NCBI GenBank assembly: GCA_904419105.1
Contig: CAJFQR010000018.1
Coordinates: 1 to 18,000, forward strand
DNA: 18,000 bases
DNA from: Candidatus Avimicrobium faecavium
GTDB taxonomy: Bacteria > Bacillota > Clostridia > Oscillospirales > Ruminococcaceae
Direction: 5' to 3'
Part shown: positions 13,204 through 18,000 of the stretch, piece by piece
How the letters are laid out: every line of letters starts with the position of its first letter
Position numbering within the stretch: position 1 is the first letter of the stretch
Notes under the pieces: model-generated
The model's database searches: none
Told to the model about the DNA's origin: nothing
Seen by the model: the letters and a program-made list of their open reading frames with translations, nothing else
Made by a program: the position numbers and the translations under genes

Positions 13204-13398
13204 TTACGCGTTGACCTCGGTATCCATCTTGATGATCTCTCTGCCCTTGTAGAAACCGCAGTTCTTGCACACTCTGTGGGGTACCATCAGAGCGCCGCAG
13301 TTCGGGCACTTGCTGAAGGCAGGGGCACTGATCTTCCAGACATTGGATCTTCTCTTGTTCTTTCTCGCTTTGGACAGCTTTCTCTTCGGTACAGCCAT
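13204..13398 (-). CDS. rpmF: 50S ribosomal protein L32 (zinc-binding form)
   Basis: L32 is a small protein of the large ribosomal subunit. The 64-residue product begins MAVPKRKLSKARKNKRRSN, the basic N-terminus typical of L32. It has a zinc ribbon with Cys31, Cys34, Cys44 and Cys47 (CPNCG and CKNCG). The ATG at 13398 has a GAGGAGG site. It follows the DUF177 gene by 31 nt, the classic yceD-rpmF pairing, and is co-transcribed from the strong promoter at 14034-14062. Codon use is more biased towards A/T than surrounding genes, as for rpmB. Confidence 0.98.
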   Translation of the reverse strand: MAVPKRKLSKARKNKRRSNVWKISAPAFSKCPNCGALMVPHRVCKNCGFYKGREIIKMDTEVNA

Positions 13399-13429
13399 GA
13401 CGGCGCCTCCTCAAATCAAATGTAATGCA

Positions 13430-13942
13430 TCAGTTTTCGTCATCTTGGTCGAGCAGCGTCAGCAGCACGCTCAACCGGGAGTCCACCTCTGCATCCTGAT
13501 TGCAGTCACAGGTCGACTCGTTCAGATTCGTTCCACATTTGGGACACAGCCCCTTGCAGTCCTCTCTGCAAAGGATCCTTGTTGGTAGCTCAAGGAGGAT
13601 GTCCTCGGTCACAAGCGGGGCAAGGTCGAGGGTATCGTCCGCACAGACGATGAACTCCTCCTCATCCTTCCCGGCCAGCTCCCGGACCAGAATGTGTTCA
13701 AATCGCATCGAGAAATCCCGTTCCACGGGGGTCAAGCAGCGGTCGCACAGCGTATTTAGCGTAAACATGGCCAGGTAACCTAACGTAACTATGCCCGTCC
13801 GGTTTTCCACCGTTCCCGAGATCTGCACCGGCTTTTGCAGCGGATAGCCGCCGCCGTGCCGCAGGCCGGAGAGGTCGATTTCACACTGGAACGCCTGCCG
13901 GGCTCCCTCTCTGTCAAAGAGCTCTTTCAGCTGCAGGATCAT
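13430..13942 (-). CDS. yceD: DUF177 (YceD family) protein, cysteine-rich
   Basis: YceD/DUF177 proteins are encoded next to rpmF in most bacteria, and plant homologues are linked to 23S rRNA accumulation; the molecular role is not settled. The 170-residue product has the family core VTLGYLAMFTLNTLCDRCLTPVE (about 52-74; Cys66 and Cys69) and TEDILLELP (112-120). A Cys-rich motif CREDCKGLCPKCG (Cys125, 129, 133, 136) follows, with two more Cys at 145 and 147, so metal binding is plausible. I chose the ATG at 13942, which opens the conserved MILQLKELF and follows a GAGGAAG site. A longer in-frame reading (to 14266) would run through the consensus promoter and is rejected. Confidence 0.92.
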   Translation of the reverse strand: MILQLKELFDREGARQAFQCEIDLSGLRHGGGYPLQKPVQISGTVENRTGIVTLGYLAMFTLNTLCDRCLTPVERDFSMRFEHILVRELAGKDEEEFIVCADDTLDLAPLVTEDILLELPTRILCREDCKGLCPKCGTNLNESTCDCNQDAEVDSRLSVLLTLLDQDDEN

Positions 13943-14033
13943 CGTTCCACTTCCTCTCTTCCTGGGCAAAAAAACCGCCTTCCACCGCGTTTTGGGCGCA
14001 CGAAAGGAATGCCAACGCGAATGGTACCTTAGT

Positions 14034-14062
14034 ATTATATCGCCGAAAAAGCCCCCTGTCAA
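14034..14062 (-). promoter_or_regulatory. Perfect consensus promoter of DUF177-rpmF
   Basis: On the minus strand TTGACA (14062-14057), a 17-nt spacer and TATAAT (14039-14034) match the vegetative sigma-A consensus at all twelve positions with ideal spacing. This fits the demand for L32. The implied leader is about 85 nt, longer than a ribosome site needs. Confidence 0.93.
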
Positions 14063-14075
14063 GCGGTTTTTGCCC

Positions 14076-14111
14076 AAAAAAAGACCGCCCGGGCGGGAAA
14101 GCTCAGGCGGT
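14076..14111 (-). terminator. Second terminator-like hairpin upstream of the DUF177 promoter
   Basis: On the minus strand ACCGCC (14111-14106) pairs with GGCGGT (14089-14084), with a CCCGCCCGGG-containing loop that can pair further, followed by C and seven T (14082-14076). It lies 14 nt upstream of the -35 of the DUF177-rpmF promoter. It could be a back-up terminator for purL read-through or the end of an unseen small transcript. Confidence 0.6.
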
Positions 14112-14268
14112 TTTGCTTTAGGATCAAAGCAGGGCAGCGGGCGGGAAGTTTGGTTGGAGAGACCCCCCGCCGGCGGTTTTGTAACCTTTTTGTAAGATTT
14201 GCAGGCGGTTTGGGGCCCGTTTCTTTTCCACAGCCCGGTGGAAGGGTGGAAAAGCCCCCTCTCCACGC

Positions 14269-14297
14269 AAAAAGGCCGCCGGAGACCGGCGGCCTTT
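14269..14297 (-). terminator. Terminator of purL
   Basis: On the minus strand AAAGGCCGCCGG (14297-14286) pairs perfectly with CCGGCGGCCTTT (14282-14271) across a TCT loop, and the T-run extends to 14269. It lies 16 nt after the purL stop codon, so purL is the last gene of its transcript. Confidence 0.92.
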
Positions 14298-14313
14298 GCA
14301 GGGCGTTTGTTTT

Positions 14314-17300
14314 TTACTTGTAGTACTGGACGGCTCCCTTGAAGATGGGCTGGTAGTGGGTACCGGCCACATTGCGGTAGATGCCGTCGCTGTACCGCTC
14401 GAAGTGGGCCATCTTGCCAAAGACGCGGCCGTCCGGCGAGGTGATGCCCTCGACGGCATAGGCGGAGCCGTTGGGGTTGTAGTCCACATCCATCGACGGG
14501 TTCCCGGACAGGTCCACATACTGGCTGGCGATCTGGCCGTTTGCCAGCAGCGCTTCAAACTGCTCCGGCGCGCAGACGAACCGGCCCTCGCCGTGGGAGA
14601 GGCCGACGGTGTACACGCCGCCGAGCTCACAGGCGCTCAGCCACGGGGACTGGTTGGACACCACCTTGGTGCGCACCATCGTGGACTGATGCCGCCCGAT
14701 GCGGTTGAAGGTCAGGGTCGGGTCCTCCGGCTTCGAGGCGGGCAGGATCTCGCCGTAGGGCACCAGGCCGAGCTTGATCAGCGCCTGGAAGCCGTTGCAG
14801 ATGCCGTTCATCAGGCCGTCCCGGTTCTGGAGCAGCTCCATCACCGCGGCGGTGACCGCCGGGCTCCGGAAGAAGGCGGTGATGAACTTGCCCGAGCCGT
14901 CCGGCTCGTCGCCGCCGGAGAAGCCGCCGGGGATCGAGATGATCTGGCTCCCGGCGATCTTTTTGGCGAAGAGCTCCGCCGACTCGGCGATCTCCGCCGA
15001 GGTGCGGTTGCGGATGACGAACATCTCCGGCGCCGCCCCCTCGGCGGCAAAGACCCGGGCCACATCGTATTCGCAGTTGGTGCCCGGGAAGACGGGGATC
15101 AGCACCCGGGGCTTGGCAAAGGAGGACCGGGCGGCAATCACCGGGCCCCTGTCCCAGATCTTCTCCGGGGCGGGCTCCTTCGGGGTGGGCATATGATAGG
15201 GATAGACACTGTGGAGGGTCTCCTCCCAGCGGCCGGTCACCTCATAGCCGGAGAGGGCCTCCCCGGCAAAGGTGAAGGAGAAGTCCGCCGTGGTGGTGCC
15301 GATGCGCCGGCCCACCGGGACCTCCTCGACGCACTCGAGGAGGATGGCGCCGTGGCGCGGGGCGAAGATCTCCTCCAGCGCCACCGACCCGTCAAAGGCG
15401 AAGCCGATCCGGTTGCCGAGGGCCATCTTGGTCAGGCCCTCGCACAGCCCGCCGGCCCCGACGGCCCAGCCCGCTGCCGCCTTGCCGCCCTCGATGAGCA
15501 GCCGCACCTGGTCCAGAGCCGCCCGCAGGCTGTCAAAGACCGGCAGGCCGTCCTCGTCCCGGTCGAAGTCGAACAGGTAGACCGGATGCCGGGGGGCCTT
15601 GAAGTCGGTGGAGAGGATGCGGTCCAGCTGCCGGGTGGTGACGGCAAAGGAGATGAGGGTAGGCGGCACATCGAGGTCCTCAAAGCTGCCGCTCATCGAG
15701 TCCTTGCCGCCGATGGCCCCGGCGCCGAGCTCCAGCTGGGCCCGCAGCGCGCCGAGCAGCGCGGCAAAGGGCTTGCCCCAGCGGGCGGGATCCCGGCCGA
15801 GCTTTTCAAAGTACTCCTGGAAGGAGAGCCAGCAGTGACGCCAGTCGGCGCCGGCGGCGGTGAGCTTGGCGATGGACTCCACCACCGCGTACAGCGCCCC
15901 GTGGAACGGGCTCTTCTCCGACAGATACGGGTCAAACCCCCAGGCCATCATCGAGGCGGTGGTGGTCCTGCCGTCCAGCACCGGGAGCTTGGCGGCCATC
16001 ACCTGGGAGGGGGAGAGCTGGTACCTGCCGCCGAAGGGCAGCAGCACGGTGCCGCCGCCGATGGTGGAATCGAACCGCTGGACCAGTCCCTTCTGGGAGG
16101 CCACATTCAGGCTCCCGACCCGGCGCAGCCACCGCTCGGAGAAGCTGCCCTCCTCCGGGGCGGCAGCCGGCCGCTCCGGGGCGGTGACATGGACGCTGGC
16201 GTGCTTGACCGCGCCGTTGGAGGAGAGGAACTCCCGGGACAGGTCGACGATGACCCGGCCGTTCCAGTGCATCACCAGCCGCTTTTTCCCGGTGACGGTG
16301 GCCACCGGCGTGGCGGAGAGGTTCTCCCGCTCGGCGGCGGCGATGAAGGCGTCCACATCCTCTGCCGCCACGACGACGGCCATGCGCTCCTGGCTCTCGC
16401 TGATGGCCAGCTCGGTGCCGTCCAGGCCCTCATACTTCTTGGGCACCCGGTCCAGCTCGATGTCGAGGCCGTCCGCCAGCTCGCCGATGGCCACCGACAC
16501 GCCGCCTGCGCCGAAGTCGTTGCAGCGGCGGATCATACGGGTGACCGCCGGATCCCGGAACAGCCGCTGGATCTTGCGCTCCTCCGGGGCGTTGCCCTTC
16601 TGGACCTCGGCGCCGCAGGTGGCCAGCGACTCGGTGGTCAGGCTCTTGGAGGAGCCGGTGGCGCCGCCGCAGCCGTCCCGGCCGGTGGCCCCGCCGAGCA
16701 GGATCACCACATCGCCGGGGGCGGGCACCTCCCGGACGACGGCATCGGCAGGGGCGGCGCCAATCACCGCGCCCACCTCCATGCGCTTGGCCACATAGCC
16801 CGGGTGGTAGACCTCCGCCACATGGCCGGTGGCCAGGCCGATCTGGTTGCCGTAGGAGCTGTACCCGGCGGCGGCGGTGGTGACGATCTTGCGCTGGGGC
16901 AGCTTGCCCGGCAGCGTCTGGCCGGCCGGGGTGAGCGGGTCACCGGCGCCGGTGAGGCGCATCGCCTGGTAGACATAGCTGCGCCCGGAGAGCGGGTCCC
17001 GGATGGCGCCGCCCAGGCAGGTGGCCGCCCCGCCGAAGGGCTCGATCTCGGTGGGGTGGTTGTGGGTCTCGTTTTTGAACATCAGCAGCCAGTCCTCGGG
17101 CAGGCCGTCATGGTCGACGGTGATCTTCACCGAGCAGGCGTTGATCTCCTCGCTCTCGTCCAGGTCGGTGAGGATCCCCGCCCGGCGCAGCTCCTTGGCG
17201 CCGATGGTGGCCAGGTCCATCAGGGTCACCGGCTTGTCCTTGCCGGCGTGCACCACCTCCCGCAGCTCAAGGTAGCGGCGGTAGGCGTCGGCGATGAAGG

Positions 17301-18000
17301 GGCTGTCGATCTCCACGCCGTCGATCCGGGTGGAGAAGGTGGTGTGCCGGCAGTGGTCCGACCAGTAGGTGTCGATGAGCTTGAGCTCGGTGATGGTCGG
17401 GTCCCGCCGCTCGGTATCCCGGAAGTAGGCCTGGCAGCAGAGGGCGTCGTCCAGGTCCATCGCCAGGCCGTTTCCGGCGATGAGGGCGGCCAGCTCCTCC
17501 CTGCTCATCGCGGTGAAGCCCTCGACGGCGGCCACCGTCTCGGGGATCTCATACCGGGCCTCCAGCGTCTCGGGCAGCTCGAGGGAGGCCTCCCGGCTCT
17601 CCACCGGGTTGATCAGATAGTCCTTGATGCGGCGCACATCCTCCTCCGACAGGTCGCCCTCCAGCAGGTAGACCCGGGCGTTCTGCACCAGCGGCCGGTC
17701 GCAGAGGGTGGCGAGCTGGATGCACTGGGCGCAGGAGTCCGCCCGCTGGTCGAACTGGCCGGGGAGGTACTCGATGGCAAAGACCACGCCGTCAAAGGCG
17801 GGCAGCTCCTCGTAGACAAGGTCCACCTGCGGCTCGGAAAAGACGGTGTCCCGCACCGAGTCGAACACCTCCCGGCTGATGCCCTCCACATCGTAGCGGT
17901 TGAGCAGCCGCACCCGGCGCAGCTTCCCGCCGAGGTTCAGGTCGTTTTTGAGGGAGGCCAGCACCCCGGCGGCTTCCACCGCATAGGGCTCCTTTTTCTC
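14314..18000 (-). CDS. purL: Phosphoribosylformylglycinamidine synthase (single-chain PurL), partial
   Basis: PurL (FGAM synthase) makes FGAM from FGAR, glutamine and ATP in purine synthesis. This is the long single-chain form: 1,228 residues are visible and the frame stays open at the right edge (EKKEPYAV...), so the true start lies a few codons beyond. In order: a PurS-like N-terminal domain (VRLLNRYDVEGISREVFDSV); the first synthetase domain with FKNETHNHPTEIEPFGGAAT, GGAIRDPLSGR and LGGATGRDGCGGATGS; a second with AGAIGGKDSMSGSFEDL; and a C-terminal class I glutamine amidotransferase with FPGTNCEYDVAR, SIPGGFSGGDE, the nucleophile Cys in NGICNGFQALIKLG, LSHGEGRF, and the His and Glu of MAHFER. 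No key residue is missing. A strong terminator follows directly. It is normally expressed with other pur genes, which would lie to the right of the window. Confidence 0.97.
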   Translation of the reverse strand, partial: EKKEPYAVEAAGVLASLKNDLNLGGKLRRVRLLNRYDVEGISREVFDSVRDTVFSEPQVDLVYEELPAFDGVVFAIEYLPGQFDQRADSCAQCIQLATLCDRPLVQNARVYLLEGDLSEEDVRRIKDYLINPVESREASLELPETLEARYEIPETVAAVEGFTAMSREELAALIAGNGLAMDLDDALCCQAYFRDTERRDPTITELKLIDTYWSDHCRHTTFSTRIDGVEIDSPFIADAYRRYLELREVVHAGKDKPVTLMDLATIGAKELRRAGILTDLDESEEINACSVKITVDHDGLPEDWLLMFKNETHNHPTEIEPFGGAATCLGGAIRDPLSGRSYVYQAMRLTGAGDPLTPAGQTLPGKLPQRKIVTTAAAGYSSYGNQIGLATGHVAEVYHPGYVAKRMEVGAVIGAAPADAVVREVPAPGDVVILLGGATGRDGCGGATGSSKSLTTESLATCGAEVQKGNAPEERKIQRLFRDPAVTRMIRRCNDFGAGGVSVAIGELADGLDIELDRVPKKYEGLDGTELAISESQERMAVVVAAEDVDAFIAAAERENLSATPVATVTGKKRLVMHWNGRVIVDLSREFLSSNGAVKHASVHVTAPERPAAAPEEGSFSERWLRRVGSLNVASQKGLVQRFDSTIGGGTVLLPFGGRYQLSPSQVMAAKLPVLDGRTTTASMMAWGFDPYLSEKSPFHGALYAVVESIAKLTAAGADWRHCWLSFQEYFEKLGRDPARWGKPFAALLGALRAQLELGAGAIGGKDSMSGSFEDLDVPPTLISFAVTTRQLDRILSTDFKAPRHPVYLFDFDRDEDGLPVFDSLRAALDQVRLLIEGGKAAAGWAVGAGGLCEGLTKMALGNRIGFAFDGSVALEEIFAPRHGAILLECVEEVPVGRRIGTTTADFSFTFAGEALSGYEVTGRWEETLHSVYPYHMPTPKEPAPEKIWDRGPVIAARSSFAKPRVLIPVFPGTNCEYDVARVFAAEGAAPEMFVIRNRTSAEIAESAELFAKKIAGSQIISIPGGFSGGDEPDGSGKFITAFFRSPAVTAAVMELLQNRDGLMNGICNGFQALIKLGLVPYGEILPASKPEDPTLTFNRIGRHQSTMVRTKVVSNQSPWLSACELGGVYTVGLSHGEGRFVCAPEQFEALLANGQIASQYVDLSGNPSMDVDYNPNGSAYAVEGITSPDGRVFGKMAHFERYSDGIYRNVAGTHYQPIFKGAVQYYK

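Larger units (their letters stand above)
13943..14313. other. Gene-free 371-nt region between DUF177 and purL
   Basis: From the purL side this contains the purL terminator (14269-14297). A stretch of about 155 nt follows with no recognisable gene or promoter, then a second minus-strand terminator-like hairpin (14076-14111). The consensus promoter of DUF177-rpmF (14034-14062) comes next, with a leader of about 85 nt. The leader can form an imperfect hairpin: CGCGTTGGC (14019-14011) with GCCCAAAACGCG (13998-13987), with a small bulge. The motif GCGGTTT recurs on the plus strand at 14063, 14107, 14173 and 14205. GGGCAAAAAAACCGCC at 13964-13979 is nearly the inverse of GCGGTTTTTGCCC at 14063-14075, so an inverted repeat flanks the promoter. 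No tRNA or riboswitch class was recognised. Confidence 0.7.

Noticed and set aside
13943..14266. N-terminal extension of the DUF177 protein by 108 residues
   Set aside because: The extension crosses a perfect consensus promoter and a terminator-like hairpin, has no ribosome site at its start, and the family begins at the ATG at 13942.
14112..14268. Riboswitch or other known RNA class (T-box, purine, glycine) near purL
   Set aside because: It lies downstream of purL, not upstream, and I saw none of the conserved cores of those classes.

Overview
The window is a high-GC stretch (coding regions roughly two-thirds G+C) of a chromosome that looks like a spore-forming clostridial Firmicute, most likely an Oscillospiraceae/Ruminococcaceae-type gut bacterium. 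The taxonomic hints are RemA, a GerW/YtfJ sporulation protein, the long single-chain PurL, Cys-type (zinc-binding) L28 and L32, AGGAGG-type ribosome binding sites, and gene orders typical of Clostridia (yicC-remA-gmk-rpoZ-priA; M50 peptidase-scpA-scpB-DUF2953-ytfJ-dac-rluB; der-plsY-gpsA; DUF177-rpmF). The species is inference. No phage, IS element, CRISPR array, tRNA or rRNA was seen; this is core chromosome.

Layout, left to right. Bases 1-3154: a minus-strand operon read from a near-consensus promoter (3126-3154): yicC, remA, gmk, rpoZ and, past a short gap, priA, which is cut by the left edge. Bases 3151-8735: a second minus-strand operon read from 8707-8735: M50 site-2 protease, scpA, scpB, DUF2953 protein, ytfJ, D-Ala-D-Ala carboxypeptidase, rluB and a small GNAT-like protein. 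Starts and stops overlap or nearly touch throughout, except for a 60-nt structured gap before the carboxypeptidase. Bases 8759-9912: the only plus-strand island, with an unrecognised 186-residue protein divergent from the M50 operon, then rpmB (L28), then a tandem array of palindromic hairpins and two back-to-back terminators. Bases 9926-13104: minus-strand der-plsY-gpsA, with its own promoter and terminator. Bases 13129-14062: minus-strand DUF177-rpmF from a perfect TTGACA-17-TATAAT promoter, ending in a terminator. Bases 14076-14313: an intergenic region with two minus-strand terminators. Bases 14314-18000: purL, cut by the right edge just short of its N-terminus.

Functionally the genes cover nucleotide supply (gmk, purL), transcription and replication restart (rpoZ, priA), chromosome condensation (scpA, scpB), ribosome assembly and RNA modification (der, rluB, rpmB, rpmF, DUF177, yicC), envelope and phospholipid synthesis (D-Ala carboxypeptidase, plsY, gpsA) and sporulation or matrix control (ytfJ, remA). 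I found no strong candidate for a new multi-gene system. The most unusual signal is the palindromic array immediately after rpmB (9674-9757): two adjacent 12-bp hairpins differ at three stem positions and all three differences are matched by compensating changes on the other arm, and a third, weaker hairpin shares the TCC loop. That points to a structured element, either RNA or a mobile palindromic repeat.
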